A stretch of DNA of 64,000 nucleotides from Pseudomonas chlororaphis (GCF_003731765.1 NZ_MOAL01000009.1:1-64000); one strand, 5' to 3'; positions 41,817 through 51,620 are shown, counted from the first letter of the stretch. Numbers and translations are program-made. The notes: generated by a model not told the origin, from the letters alone.

Positions 41817-41862
41817 GGCGGCTTCTCTTGTTGTTGGGCGGGAAGAACAGCGACAGCGGGAG

Positions 41863-42960
41863 TCAGGCTGCGCTCGATACCGGCGTCTGCGACTCGGCGG
41901 CCTGGGGAATGGGGCGCCGCACGAAGTAAGTGGGGTCTTGGCGCTGGCGCCACAGGGCCGGGAAGATCTCGCCAAAGGCAGCAAAGATATTCGGGTACGG
42001 CGGCGGGCAATCGGCGGCCATGGCCTCATGCAGTTGCGGCAGTGCGTGGTACGGCACCATGGGGAACATGTGGTGCTCCACGTGGTAGTTCATGTTCAGG
42101 TAGAGAAAGCGCAGCACCGGGTTCATCAGGATGGTCCGGCAGTTGCTGCGGTGATCGAGGCTGTCCTCGGCCAGACCGACGTGCTGGGTCAGGCCGAACA
42201 GGTAGGACAGCCAGCCGCCATACAGGCTCGGCAAGCCGATAAACATCAGCGGCAGCCAGCTCTGCAGGTACAGCGCAGCGCCCAGGGTCGCCCCATAGAC
42301 CAGCAGCCAGATCCGCGCCGTGCGCACCACCTTGGGCCACTCGGATTCGGGGATGAAATCCCGCTCTTGCTCATCGATCCGCCCCAGGGCGTGAAGACAG
42401 GAAGAACGGAGCACGCCATAGGCTCGCGGCAGGTTGAGGAAGTTCAGGAACATCCGCAGGAAGCTCGGCGGACGCGGTTCGACGATCTCCGGGTCGCGGC
42501 CCACGATGATGGTGTCGGTGTGGTGCCGGGCGTGGCTCCAGCGCCACACATCAGGCTCGAACAGGCACATGAAACTCGAGACCTGATAGACCGCGTCGTT
42601 CATCCAGCGGGTCTTGAAAGCAGTGCCGTGGCCGGTTTCGTGCCAGCGGGCGTTGGACGCGGTGCCGTACAACAGGCCATAGACGAAGAAGAACGGGATG
42701 CACGCGTAAGAGCCCCAGAACCAGTAGCCGCCCAGGCCGCTGACCAGCAGCGCGGTGAACCACAAGGCGGTGTCCCGCAGGGCCGGGCCGTCGCGGCGTT
42801 GCATCAGTTCTTTCATGCGTTTGCGCGGTACCGGCGATTGGTACCAGTGGGCCGAGACCAGGCCGCGTTCGGCAGCACGGGCCGCTTCGGGGCCGGTCAA
42901 TCGGTAGTCTCGGCGCCCAGGCTTGGCGCGATGGTCAAAGGTGGCGCTTGATTCAGGCAT
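41863..42960 (-). CDS. Membrane di-iron fatty-acid-desaturase-like oxygenase (MocD-like)
   Basis: Integral membrane enzyme of 365 aa with about four helices and the three histidine boxes of the desaturase/hydroxylase superfamily: HETGH (about residue 110), HARHH (about 145) and HVEHH (about 300), all complete. It should use O2 and electrons from the adjacent Rieske ferredoxin to oxidise its substrate. First gene of the run to 39392; ATG 42960 has GGAG eight bases upstream. It diverges from the LacI regulator gene. Similar to rhizobial MocD in type; actual substrate unknown. Confidence 0.87.
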   Translation of the reverse strand: MPESSATFDHRAKPGRRDYRLTGPEAARAAERGLVSAHWYQSPVPRKRMKELMQRRDGPALRDTALWFTALLVSGLGGYWFWGSYACIPFFFVYGLLYGTASNARWHETGHGTAFKTRWMNDAVYQVSSFMCLFEPDVWRWSHARHHTDTIIVGRDPEIVEPRPPSFLRMFLNFLNLPRAYGVLRSSCLHALGRIDEQERDFIPESEWPKVVRTARIWLLVYGATLGAALYLQSWLPLMFIGLPSLYGGWLSYLFGLTQHVGLAEDSLDHRSNCRTILMNPVLRFLYLNMNYHVEHHMFPMVPYHALPQLHEAMAADCPPPYPNIFAAFGEIFPALWRQRQDPTYFVRRPIPQAAESQTPVSSAA

Positions 42961-43145
42961 GGTGATTTTCTCCGCAAGCATGATTGTTGTTAGTCACTTG
43001 CCGGGATGTCGGGGGGACATCGCTGGAGAAAATACTAGGGAGCGCACAAATCCCGCTCAAGGCCTTGCCGGCATTCACTATCAAGCTATCATCCAGCCCC
43101 AGCCGAGCATGATGGTTTTCTATCAAGGGCTTTCCGGGACCCCAC

Positions 43146-44195
43146 ATGAGCAATGCCAAGCGCCCCACCATTGCCACCGTCGCCGCCCAGGCCGGGCTGA
43201 GTGTCGCCACCGTCGACCGGGTGCTCAACGCCCGGGCGCCGGTCAACCCGGAGACCTGCGAACGAGTATTCGAGGCCGCCGAAGCCGTGGGCTATTTCGC
43301 CGCCCGGCTGATTGGCCAGCGGATCCGCGAACGGCGCCCCAGCTACCGCTTCGGCATTCTCCTGCTGGGCACCGCACAGGCCTTCTACCGCAATGTCGCC
43401 CAGGCCATCGAGCACGCCGCCCAGCACCGCGCCGAGTGCAACCTGAGCTGCCAGTTCGAGACCATCGTCGACCGCAGCCCGGCCGCCATCGTCGCTCAGA
43501 TCGAGCAACTGGCCGTGCAATGCGATGGCCTGGCGGTGGTGAGTTTCGCCCACCCACTGATCAACGCCGCCATCGCCCAGATCCGGGCCGCCGGGGTGCC
43601 GGTGGTGGCGCTGCTGTCGGACATCGACGAGACCGCCGCCGAGCCCTATGTCGGCCAGGACAACCACGAAGTCGGGCGCACCATGGGCTGGCTGCTGGCC
43701 CACATGGGCGGTGCGGGCAAGGGCAGCATCGGCGTGTTGCAGGGCGGCCATCGCTTCCTCGGGCACCAGGCGCGAGTCGAAGGCTTGCGCAGTTACCTGG
43801 CACAAAAGGCCCCGCGCCTGCGGGTGCTGGAGCCGGTGATCACCCTGGACAACAGCGACGTCAGCGAAGAGGCGACCCTGGAACTGCTGGCCCGACATGA
43901 CGACTTACGCGGCCTGTGCGTGGTCGGCGGCGGTGGCGATGGCATCATCAACGCCCTGGCCCAACTGCCCAAGCCGCCGACGTTGTGCAGCATTCTGCTG
44001 GAGTCCACCGAGCTGTCGCGCCAGGCCTTGAGCCAGGGCCTGATCAGCCTGGTGATCGACACCCAGCCCACGCTGCTGGCGGCGCAGTTGATCGAGTTGA
44101 TGGTGCGCCTGCAGACCGAACCGGCGTTCTGCGCCGCAACTCAACGGATTTACGTACCGTTGCAGATTGTCACGGCGGAAAACGCTCGGGCCTGA
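43146..44195 (+). CDS. LacI-family transcriptional regulator
   Basis: Regulator of 349 aa. The N-terminal HTH reads TIATVAAQAGLSVATVDRVL, the LacI headpiece, and the rest is a periplasmic-binding-protein-like domain (about 65-340) that usually binds a sugar or polyol. It is divergent from the MocD-like gene across about 185 bases and is the obvious candidate to control the oxygenase operon. A sugar-type ligand would fit the isomerase in that operon. Confidence 0.88.
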   Translation: MSNAKRPTIATVAAQAGLSVATVDRVLNARAPVNPETCERVFEAAEAVGYFAARLIGQRIRERRPSYRFGILLLGTAQAFYRNVAQAIEHAAQHRAECNLSCQFETIVDRSPAAIVAQIEQLAVQCDGLAVVSFAHPLINAAIAQIRAAGVPVVALLSDIDETAAEPYVGQDNHEVGRTMGWLLAHMGGAGKGSIGVLQGGHRFLGHQARVEGLRSYLAQKAPRLRVLEPVITLDNSDVSEEATLELLARHDDLRGLCVVGGGGDGIINALAQLPKPPTLCSILLESTELSRQALSQGLISLVIDTQPTLLAAQLIELMVRLQTEPAFCAATQRIYVPLQIVTAENARA

Positions 44196-44249
44196 GCGCC
44201 TTGGGCAACTGACGGCGGGGGCACCCACAGCCGTGCGCGACACCCCGGA

Positions 44250-45053
44250 TCACGCCTCGGCAACCCGCCCATACAACGCCTGCACGTGGGACAAATGCAA
44301 ACCACAGCGTTCCAGGTTGCGCCGGCTTTTCGAGGTCGGCAGCGCCGTGGCCGCCGCCCACAGGCAACCCCGTTCCCGGGCCTGGGCCAGGCGATGGCCA
44401 ATCAGGGCCTGGTGAAACCCCTGGCCCCGAGCGGCCCGGCTGGTGAACGCGGTGCCCAGGTAAGCCACGCCATTGCTGGCGCAGAACAACGCGGCACCGG
44501 CCACGGGCCGGCCTTCGGCGTAGAGCAGAGAGAGCCGCGCGCACGGGTCCTCTAGCAGCCCACTGAACGACGCCTCATTCACCGCGCGCACAGCCGGGTC
44601 GCGATGAAACCCCTCCGCGTGCAAGGCGGCAAAAGCAGCGAGCGTCGCCGCCGTCACCGGCTGAATCTCCACGTCTGGCGGTGCCTGGTGAACGGCCTCC
44701 AGGGAGCAGGCCAATTGCAAATGGGTCCAGCCCCTGAGCTTGGCCAGTGTCAGCCCCGCCAGGTTCAGGGTGGCCGGCATCTGCCGCGAGCGGCCCACCA
44801 CAGCCAGCGCCGGGTTGTAGCGCTCGAAGGCCTGCAACTGTCGGGCAAGCCCTTGCGGGTCCGCCGTACTGTCGCCGCAGACACGGTTCAACATCGGGCT
44901 GCCACTGGCCGCGACGGCAAAGGCCAACGCGTCGTCGCCGCTACTCAGCACGGCCTGGTAAGGGTTGCCCGGCAACGCGGCCAGCCCCGCCACACGGGCA
45001 CGCAAGTATTGGCTTTCAGCCGCTTCGATCTGTAAGGCGCTGGGCCGCTCCAT
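44250..45053 (-). CDS. GNAT-family acetyltransferase
   Basis: Cytosolic N-acetyltransferase-like protein of 267 aa. The C-terminal half carries the acetyl-CoA loop ARGQGFHQALIGH and strand GVAYLGTAFT. The N-terminal half is a degenerate second domain. The ATG at 45053 has GAGG upstream. It is not clearly linked to either neighbour; the acceptor is unknown. Confidence 0.8.
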   Translation of the reverse strand: MERPSALQIEAAESQYLRARVAGLAALPGNPYQAVLSSGDDALAFAVAASGSPMLNRVCGDSTADPQGLARQLQAFERYNPALAVVGRSRQMPATLNLAGLTLAKLRGWTHLQLACSLEAVHQAPPDVEIQPVTAATLAAFAALHAEGFHRDPAVRAVNEASFSGLLEDPCARLSLLYAEGRPVAGAALFCASNGVAYLGTAFTSRAARGQGFHQALIGHRLAQARERGCLWAAATALPTSKSRRNLERCGLHLSHVQALYGRVAEA

Positions 45054-45124
45054 GCCTGGGAATCCTCTGTCGGGTGAACAACACGTGGCGCTGGAACATA
45101 CAGCAATCTGCACGGGCCCAGGCC

Positions 45125-45580
45125 TCAACCCGGCCAAATCACCCCGATGTGCTGGGCGATGCGTGTCGCCTGCTGTTGCAGCATTTCAGGTTTTTTCCGC
45201 CGTCCGAACAGCCCGCTGATGTGCAGCACCATGCCTAGGGCAAACCTCAGCCCATCGCCAGCGCGACGAGGCACCAGGTGTAAATGGGCATGGGCGATGT
45301 GCTGGTTGGTGGCCTTGCCATCGTTGACGATCAGGTGGGTGCCCTCCACGCCAAAACCGGCACGGCGCTGAGCCGCCAGCAGGCCGTCGAAGACTTGGTA
45401 CAGGTGTTGACGCACAAAGGTCGGCAACTGTTCGAGCTTCTCCACATGCAACAGCGGGATCAGCAACAGGTGGCCTTCGCCCAGGGGGTGCACGTCCATG
45501 AAGGCCATGCAGTGTTCATCGCGGTACACCAGGGCCGCCGGCAAGGTGCCGGCGACAATCTGGCAAAAAATACAGGTCAT
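45125..45580 (-). CDS. HIT-family protein
   Basis: Histidine-triad nucleotide hydrolase/transferase-like protein, 151 aa. It has the N-terminal CIFCQIVAGTLPA, where CxxC may bind zinc, and the catalytic triad HAHLHLVP. The C-terminal extension of about 45 residues is polar and basic (GLFGRRKKPEML). Located 81 bases from the AruI-like gene in the same direction, probably an independent gene. Confidence 0.88.
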   Translation of the reverse strand: MTCIFCQIVAGTLPAALVYRDEHCMAFMDVHPLGEGHLLLIPLLHVEKLEQLPTFVRQHLYQVFDGLLAAQRRAGFGVEGTHLIVNDGKATNQHIAHAHLHLVPRRAGDGLRFALGMVLHISGLFGRRKKPEMLQQQATRIAQHIGVIWPG

Positions 45581-45661
45581 CCATGAATCCTCGACGGCAA
45601 GAAGGGTTGCCTTGGGGCGAGGACAATGTAGCTCACCTGGCCCGTCGAGGACGCCCGGGGT

Positions 45662-47269
45662 TCATGCATCCGCCAGATAGGCCTCGGCATTCACCTCGAT
45701 CATCAGCGGCTGACGGGTATCGCCCAGGGCCTGCAACAGCTCCTGAAGTTGCCCCGGGTTGCGGGCGCTGTAGTAAGGCACATGGAAGCTGGCGGCCATG
45801 GCCTTGAAGTCCGGGGTGAGGATTTCCACGCCCAGCGGCACAATGTCCCGCGCCTGCATGTAGTCACGGATTTCGCCGTAGCACTGGTTGTTCCACACCA
45901 GCAGGATCACGCCGATCTCGGCTTCCCGGGCGGCGATCAACTCGGCGCAGGTGAACTGCAGGCCACCGTCCCCGACCAGGGCCACCACTGGGCTGTCCGG
46001 CCGCGCCAGCTTGGCCCCCATGGCCGCAGGCAAGCCGTAGCCCAAGGTGCCGTAGCCGCTGCCGGCATTGAACCAACTGGCCGGCGTCGGCGCCTGGTAA
46101 CCGCTGGCGCCCTGGTACACCGGCTGGGTCGAGTCCCCCACCAGAATCGGCGCCCCCAAGCTGTCGCGCAGCAGGTCGAGCAAGCCTTGCAGGCCCTGTT
46201 GCTTGGCGCTCCAGCCGCTGCGTTCGGCCTGGTTGACCCGCTGCACGCTGTCCACCGCCCAGCGCCCCCGAGCGTTGGGCGTCGCCACCTGGGCCAACAG
46301 TGCCTGCAAGCCTTCCCGGGCGTCGCCCACCAGGCCGACATGGGCCCGTTGCAGGCCCATGACCTGCATCGGGTCGATGTCCAGGCGAATCAGCGACGCC
46401 TTGAACTGCAACGGGCCCAAGCCAAAGAAGTCGTAGTCGGTTTCCCCCAGCTCGGTGCCCACGGCGAGCACCACATCGGCCTCGTCGAACAGCGCCCGGC
46501 CATGGGCCGACGACTGCACCCCGTCCAGCAGCAACGGGTGATCCACCGGCAACAGGCCCCGGGCGTTGGTGGTCAGGGCCACCGGTGCCTGCAAGCGCTC
46601 GGCCAGTTGCCGCAACGCCTCGGCGCAACCCCGGGCGCCGCCGCCGGCAAGAATCAATGGCCGATGGGCGCCATTGAGCAACTCCACTGCCGCCTGGATC
46701 GAAGCCGCCGCCGGGGCCGGGGCTCCGGGCAGGCTGCGGGGCATCAGGTTGAGTTGGTCGGCGGGCATGTCCAGCACGTCCAGGGGGATCTCAATGTGCA
46801 CCGGGCGTGGCCGCGCGCACTTGAACACGGCAAAGGCCCGGGCCAGTAACTCGGGCAGTTGCGCCGGGCTTTGCAGGGTATGGCTGAACGCGCAGACCCC
46901 GGCGACCATGGCGCGCTGGTCCGGCAGTTCATGCAGGTGGCCGTGGCCCAAGTGCAATTGCTCGCGGCGGTTGGTGGTGGAAATCACCAGCATCGGCACC
47001 GAGTCGGCGTACGCCTGGCCCATGGCCGTGAGGATGTTGCTCATCCCTGGGCCGGTGATGATGAAACACACCCCGGGCTTGCCGCTGGCCCGGGCATAAC
47101 CGTCGGCCATAAAGCCCGCGCCCTGTTCGTGCCGCGGGCTCACATGGCGCAGCCGGCTGCCGTGCAGGCCGCGATACAACTCGACGGTGTGCACCCCGGG
47201 AATCCCGAACACGGTGTCTACGCCATAACCTTCGAGCAAACGAACCAGGGACTGGGCACAGCTGATCAT
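45662..47269 (-). CDS. aruI: Thiamine-diphosphate decarboxylase, AruI-like (5-guanidino-2-oxopentanoate decarboxylase)
   Basis: TPP enzyme of the acetolactate synthase superfamily, 535 aa. Catalytic Glu in RHEQGAGFMADGYARASGKP, and the TPP/Mg motif GDGGLQF ... NN (WNNQCYGEI). The N-terminus (SCAQSLVRLLEGYGVDTVFG) matches my memory of AruI, which decarboxylates 2-ketoarginine to 4-guanidinobutyraldehyde in the arginine transaminase pathway. An AruH-like transaminase lies at 51664, supporting this. The ATG at 47269 has AGAGG upstream. Alternative: a related 2-oxo acid decarboxylase. Confidence 0.8.
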   Translation of the reverse strand: MISCAQSLVRLLEGYGVDTVFGIPGVHTVELYRGLHGSRLRHVSPRHEQGAGFMADGYARASGKPGVCFIITGPGMSNILTAMGQAYADSVPMLVISTTNRREQLHLGHGHLHELPDQRAMVAGVCAFSHTLQSPAQLPELLARAFAVFKCARPRPVHIEIPLDVLDMPADQLNLMPRSLPGAPAPAAASIQAAVELLNGAHRPLILAGGGARGCAEALRQLAERLQAPVALTTNARGLLPVDHPLLLDGVQSSAHGRALFDEADVVLAVGTELGETDYDFFGLGPLQFKASLIRLDIDPMQVMGLQRAHVGLVGDAREGLQALLAQVATPNARGRWAVDSVQRVNQAERSGWSAKQQGLQGLLDLLRDSLGAPILVGDSTQPVYQGASGYQAPTPASWFNAGSGYGTLGYGLPAAMGAKLARPDSPVVALVGDGGLQFTCAELIAAREAEIGVILLVWNNQCYGEIRDYMQARDIVPLGVEILTPDFKAMAASFHVPYYSARNPGQLQELLQALGDTRQPLMIEVNAEAYLADA

Positions 47270-47392
47270 CGACGAATCCTCTTGTTCTTTTGGGTCGAAC
47301 GCCAGCCTGGGTTCGACGACTTTCAAGGGACCTTAGTCGTTAGGCGCAGCACCCAACAATCGAAAAAAATCCGCACGACTGCGCAATAAAAT

Positions 47393-48313
47393 TCACGCTT
47401 TGCCGCCACGCCGAGGTTCCGGGTGCAAGCGGGTGATGCCATGCAACTGGGATTTGACCCACTCACTGAAGGCCTGCACCACCGGGCGCTCGGCCTTGAG
47501 CTGATCGGCCACCAGGTAGTAGCCGCGATTGGATTCGATGGCGGTTTCAAAGGGCTGCACCAGCAGCCCCTTGGCCAGGGCCTCGCCACTGATCAGGTTG
47601 TCGCCCATGGCGATGCCCTGGCCGGCAATGCAGGCCGACTGCACGAAGTGCGCATCGGCGAACACGATGCCGCGGCGCACCTCGACATTGGGCGCCCCGG
47701 CCGCCGCCAGCCAGACCCGCCAATCGGAATAGTCGAGCATGTGCAGGAGCAACGCGCTGTCCAGGGCTTCCAGGCTGTTAAGGCCGCCCATGGCGTTCAC
47801 CAGCCGCGGGCTGCACACCGGGAAATAGCGCAGGGAAACGATTTTCTGCACGTGCTGGTTGGGCCAGTCGCCCACGCCGTAGGCGACGAACAGGTCGGCG
47901 CTGCTGTCGCTGGTGTCTCCGGGGGTACGCGGCGATATCAGTTGCAACTCGATCTGCGGGTACAGCGCCTGGAACTCGGCAATGTGGGTGCACAACCAAT
48001 AGGTGGCGAAGCCCGCCGGGCTGCTGATGCACAGCCGGCCGCTGACTTGCTGGCCATCGGAGCGCTGGCCGGCTTCGAGGATATTGGCCAGCAACAGGTG
48101 AATGTCCCGGGCGTAGCGCTCGCCCTGGTAGGTGATGCGGATGCTCCGGCCCTGGCGTTCGGTCAGGGCGAACCCCAGGGTCTGCTCCAGGCTCTTGATC
48201 TGGTGGCTGATGGCGCTGGGGGTGAGGTTCAGCTCGTCGGCGGCCTCGGCCACGCTGCCCAGGCGCGCCACTGCATCCAGTGCACGCAACGCTGTCATGG
48301 AGGGATAACGCAT
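47393..48313 (-). CDS. LysR-family regulator of the amino acid locus
   Basis: Regulator of 306 aa with N-terminal HTH (RALDAVARLGSVAEAADELN, then SAISHQIKSLEQTLG), again of the GcvA-like subgroup, and a C-terminal sensor domain. Start ATG 48313; the preceding GTG is one codon upstream. It lies between the AruI-like gene (downstream, same strand) and the divergent ABC importer, so it probably controls both. Confidence 0.88.
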   Translation of the reverse strand: MRYPSMTALRALDAVARLGSVAEAADELNLTPSAISHQIKSLEQTLGFALTERQGRSIRITYQGERYARDIHLLLANILEAGQRSDGQQVSGRLCISSPAGFATYWLCTHIAEFQALYPQIELQLISPRTPGDTSDSSADLFVAYGVGDWPNQHVQKIVSLRYFPVCSPRLVNAMGGLNSLEALDSALLLHMLDYSDWRVWLAAAGAPNVEVRRGIVFADAHFVQSACIAGQGIAMGDNLISGEALAKGLLVQPFETAIESNRGYYLVADQLKAERPVVQAFSEWVKSQLHGITRLHPEPRRGGKA

Positions 48314-48537
48314 CACCGATCAAACCTCGAATAGCCGGAAACTAGGCCCGCACGATAGCCGCAATCGGCCCCCGGACAAAGCCTGGGGATTTTTTGATCA
48401 CGGGCCTGATTGCTGAAAAAAATTACCGGGTCCGGCTAAAAAACCTCGATTGACCCCTCGCCCGCCATGGCTAATTCTCAAGCCCTGTCCCCGGCCAGCT
48501 CCCCCCGGCCATCGCACAATAACAAGAGGGTCGAGCC

Positions 48538-49332
48538 TTGCAATCGCAGCCCAATTCCGTCAATCCCGTGGTGGCGATCGACGCTCTGCACAAGAGCTAC
48601 GCCGATCACCATGTGCTCAAGGGCATCGACCTGCGCGCCAATGAAGGTGAAGTGGTGTCGCTGATCGGCTCCAGCGGCTCGGGCAAAAGCACCCTGCTGC
48701 GCTGCATCAACCTGTTGGAAATTCCCTGCAGCGGCAGCTTGCGCATCAATGGCGAAGAGGTCCGCCTCAAGCACGACCGCGCCGGTAACCCACGGGTGGC
48801 CGACCCGGCCCAGGTCGCACGCCTGCGCACCCAATTGAGCATGGTGTTCCAGAGCTTCAACCTGTGGCCCCATCGCAGCGTCCTGGAAAACGTCATCGAG
48901 GCCCCGGTCTACGTGCTCGGGGAAGACCGCAAGGACGCCATCGCCCACGCCGAACACCTGCTGGAAAAAGTCGGCCTGGCCGACAAGCGCCACGCCTTCC
49001 CGTCCTTCCTCTCTGGCGGCCAGCAACAGCGCGTGGCCATTGCCCGGGCCCTGGCCATGCGCCCGCAAGTCTTACTGATGGACGAGCCGACTTCGGCCCT
49101 GGACCCGGAACTGGTGGGCGAAGTGCTCAAGGTCATCCAGGGCATTGCCGAGGAGGGCCGGACCATGATCCTCGTGACCCACGAAATGGCCTTTGCCCGG
49201 GACGTCTCCAGCAAAGTGATGTTCCTCCACCAGGGCCTGGTGGAAGAAGAAGGCCCGCCGCAACAGGTGTTTCTCAACCCCAACAGCGAACGCTGCCGGC
49301 AATTTGTCATGGCCCAGGACAACCGGGTCTGA
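48538..49332 (+). CDS. Polar amino acid ABC importer, ATPase
   Basis: ATPase of the HisP/ArtP type, 264 aa. Walker A GSSGSGKST, Q-loop FQSFNLWPH, signature LSGGQQQRVAIARALAM, Walker B LLMDEPTSALDPE, switch His in VTHEM. It begins at TTG 48538 after AAGAGGG, an unusual but well-supported start. First gene of the operon with binding protein, two permeases and probably AruH-like transaminase, amidohydrolase and CobW-like protein (all same strand, small gaps). Confidence 0.92.
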   Translation: MQSQPNSVNPVVAIDALHKSYADHHVLKGIDLRANEGEVVSLIGSSGSGKSTLLRCINLLEIPCSGSLRINGEEVRLKHDRAGNPRVADPAQVARLRTQLSMVFQSFNLWPHRSVLENVIEAPVYVLGEDRKDAIAHAEHLLEKVGLADKRHAFPSFLSGGQQQRVAIARALAMRPQVLLMDEPTSALDPELVGEVLKVIQGIAEEGRTMILVTHEMAFARDVSSKVMFLHQGLVEEEGPPQQVFLNPNSERCRQFVMAQDNRV

Positions 49333-49382
49333 AACGCCGCCGTACGCCGTGATAACAACAACTTCGATAAAGGGTAAAAACC

Positions 49383-50156
49383 ATGAAAAACCTGCTCAAG
49401 GTCCTCGCCACGGGTTGCCTGTTCAGCGCCCTGGCCAGCCACGCCGTGGCCGCCGACAAGATTGTCTTCGGCATTGCCCTGGAACCCTACCCGCCGTTTT
49501 CCATGAAGAGCGGCAACGGTGACTGGAGCGGCTTCGAGCCGGAACTGATCAAGGCCCTGTGCGAGCGTATGCAGGCCCAGTGCCCACTCAAGGAAGTGGC
49601 GTGGGACGGTTTGATCCCGGCCCTGCAATCGAGCCAGATCGACGTCATCCTCAACTCCCTGAGCATCACCGAAGAACGGCAGAAGGTCATCGATTTCTCC
49701 GAGCCCTACTACCAGACCCCGGCCATGTGGGTCGCCGATAAGAGCCTGGAACTGGTCACCACCCCCGAAGGGCTCAAGGGCAAGCTGATCGGCGTGCAGG
49801 GTTCTACCTCCAACGCCACCTTCGCCAAGGCCTACTACGCCAAGGGCTCGACCCTGCGCTACTACGCCACCCAAGACGACATGATCGCCGACCTGCAAAG
49901 CGGCCGGATCGACGTGATGCTCGCCGACGCCCTGACCATCGAACCCATCCTCAAGTCGACCGCCGGTGCGGGGCTGGCAGACAAGGGCCTGGCGCCCAAG
50001 GACCCGCTGTTCGGCTCGGGCATCGGCGCGGCCATGCGCAAGGGTGACAGCGCCCTGCAACAGCGGATCAACACGGCCCTGGCCGCCCTCAAGGCCGACG
50101 GCACCTACGACCAGATCCGCAGCCGCTATTTCAGCGTCGACATCTCCGCCAACTGA
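49383..50156 (+). CDS. Periplasmic amino-acid-binding protein
   Basis: Solute-binding protein family 3, 257 aa, with a cleavable signal peptide (cleavage after SHAVA, about residue 23). Ligand-site features: ALEPYPPFSMKSGNG, the carboxylate-binding Arg in SLSITEERQKVIDFSEPYY, and ADALT. Overall like HisJ/ArgT, which bind basic amino acids. Together with the AruH/AruI-like enzymes, arginine or a guanidino compound is a sensible ligand, but not proven. Confidence 0.9.
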   Translation: MKNLLKVLATGCLFSALASHAVAADKIVFGIALEPYPPFSMKSGNGDWSGFEPELIKALCERMQAQCPLKEVAWDGLIPALQSSQIDVILNSLSITEERQKVIDFSEPYYQTPAMWVADKSLELVTTPEGLKGKLIGVQGSTSNATFAKAYYAKGSTLRYYATQDDMIADLQSGRIDVMLADALTIEPILKSTAGAGLADKGLAPKDPLFGSGIGAAMRKGDSALQQRINTALAALKADGTYDQIRSRYFSVDISAN

Positions 50157-50166
50157 GGCACCCGGC

Positions 50167-50186
50167 GAGCCCGCTGTGGCGGGCTC
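50167..50186 (+). promoter_or_regulatory. Intercistronic hairpin after the binding-protein gene
   Basis: GAGCCCGC (50167-50174) pairs with GCGGGCTC (50179-50186) with a four-base loop. Hairpins in this position stabilise the binding-protein mRNA and lower permease expression in ABC operons. No T tract. Confidence 0.65.
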
Positions 50187-50207
50187 CTGGCCGTGACTGG
50201 ATAGCTC

Positions 50208-50921
50208 ATGATCGCTTTGTCCGACCTTTCCCAACTGTTTATCGCCGACGGCTGGCTCGGTGCCCTGGCCCAGGGCGCCCTGGTGTCGCTGCAGATTTCC
50301 GCCGGCGCCTTCGTCCTCGGCCTGGGCATCGGCCTGCTGGTGGCGATGATCAAGCTCAAGGGCCCGCGTTGGCTGGTGAACCTGGCCAACGTCTACACCA
50401 CCCTGTACCGGGCGATGCCGGAGCTGCTGCTGATCCTGCTGCTCTACTACGCCGGCACCGACCTGTTGAACCTGGCGATGGCCGCCATGGGCCAGCCCAG
50501 CGTCACGGTCAACGGTTTTATCGCCGCGGTGCTGGTGCTGGGCATTGTCCAGGGCGCCTATTCGGCGGAGATCATCCGGGGCGCGATCCTGGCCATTCCC
50601 TACGGCCAGATCGAGGCCGCCCGCGCCTACGGCATCGAACGCTGGTTGCTGCTGCGGCGCATCCTGCTGCCGAGCATGCTGCCCTACGCCATGGCCGGCC
50701 TGACCAACCTGTGGCTGGTGCTGGTCAAGGACAGCGCGCTGATCAGCATCGTCGGTTACAGCGAACTGCTCTCGGTGGGCAAGCAGGCTGCCGGCTCCAC
50801 CAAGCATTACCTGGTGTTCTACCTGGCGGTGGCGGCCTTCTACTTCGTCATCACCCTGGTCTCCGGCGGCGTGTTTCGTCTCCTCGAGCGTCGCACCAAT
50901 CGCTGGCTGCCCCAGCACTAG
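50208..50921 (+). CDS. Amino acid ABC importer, permease 1
   Basis: HisM/HisQ-type permease, 237 aa, five or six helices, with the EAA-like loop EAARAYGIERWLLLRRILLPS that docks to the ATPase. The ATG at 50208 has only a weak ribosome site (GGAT), consistent with lower expression than the binding protein. It pairs with permease 2, which starts nine bases on. Confidence 0.9.
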   Translation: MIALSDLSQLFIADGWLGALAQGALVSLQISAGAFVLGLGIGLLVAMIKLKGPRWLVNLANVYTTLYRAMPELLLILLLYYAGTDLLNLAMAAMGQPSVTVNGFIAAVLVLGIVQGAYSAEIIRGAILAIPYGQIEAARAYGIERWLLLRRILLPSMLPYAMAGLTNLWLVLVKDSALISIVGYSELLSVGKQAAGSTKHYLVFYLAVAAFYFVITLVSGGVFRLLERRTNRWLPQH

Positions 50922-50930
50922 GAGGCTGTG

Positions 50931-51620
50931 ATGGATTTTTCCTGGATTCACGGTTTTGCCGGCGAGCTGGTCCACGGCCTGGGCATCACCCTCAAGCTCC
51001 TGGCCCTGAGTGGCCTTTGCGGGTTTGCCCTGGCGGTGCTGGTGGGGCTTGGGCGCATGTCCCACAACCCGTTGATCAGCGCGCCGTTGCGCTTCTACAT
51101 CAGCGTGTTTCGCGGCACCCCGTTGCTGGTGCAGATCTACATCCTTTACTACGGGGTGGGCAGCCTGTTCGCCGCCTACCCGCCGATTCGCGGCAGCATG
51201 CTCTGGCCTTACCTGCGCGAAGGCTTCTGGTACGTGGCCCTGGCGCTGACCCTGAGCGTCGGCGCCTACGTTGGCGAAGTGCTGCGCGGCGGCCTGCGGG
51301 CGGTGCCCCGAGGCGAGCTGGAAGCCGCCCGCGCCTACGGCATGGGCCGCTGGCTGGTGCTGCGCCGAGTCTGGCTGCCCCGCGCCCTGGAGCTGGTGCG
51401 CCCGACCCTGGTGGGCGAATGCGTGCTGCTGCTCAAGGCCACCGCCCTGGCGTCCACCGTGGCCGTGACCGACCTGCTGGGCGCCGCCAACCTGGTGCGG
51501 GCGCAAACCTTGAACGTCTATGAACCCTTGCTGGCCGTGGCCCTGATCTACATCGTCCTGGCCTTTGTCATCGAAAAACTTTGTGCACGCCTGGGCCAGG
51601 TTCCACAGCGCCAGGCCTGA
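50931..51620 (+). CDS. Amino acid ABC importer, permease 2
   Basis: Second HisM/HisQ-type permease, 229 aa, with the docking loop ELEAARAYGMGRWLVLRRVW. ATG 50931 follows GGAGG at five bases; a GTG one codon upstream is too close to the ribosome site. Completes the heterodimeric channel with permease 1. Confidence 0.9.
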   Translation: MDFSWIHGFAGELVHGLGITLKLLALSGLCGFALAVLVGLGRMSHNPLISAPLRFYISVFRGTPLLVQIYILYYGVGSLFAAYPPIRGSMLWPYLREGFWYVALALTLSVGAYVGEVLRGGLRAVPRGELEAARAYGMGRWLVLRRVWLPRALELVRPTLVGECVLLLKATALASTVAVTDLLGAANLVRAQTLNVYEPLLAVALIYIVLAFVIEKLCARLGQVPQRQA

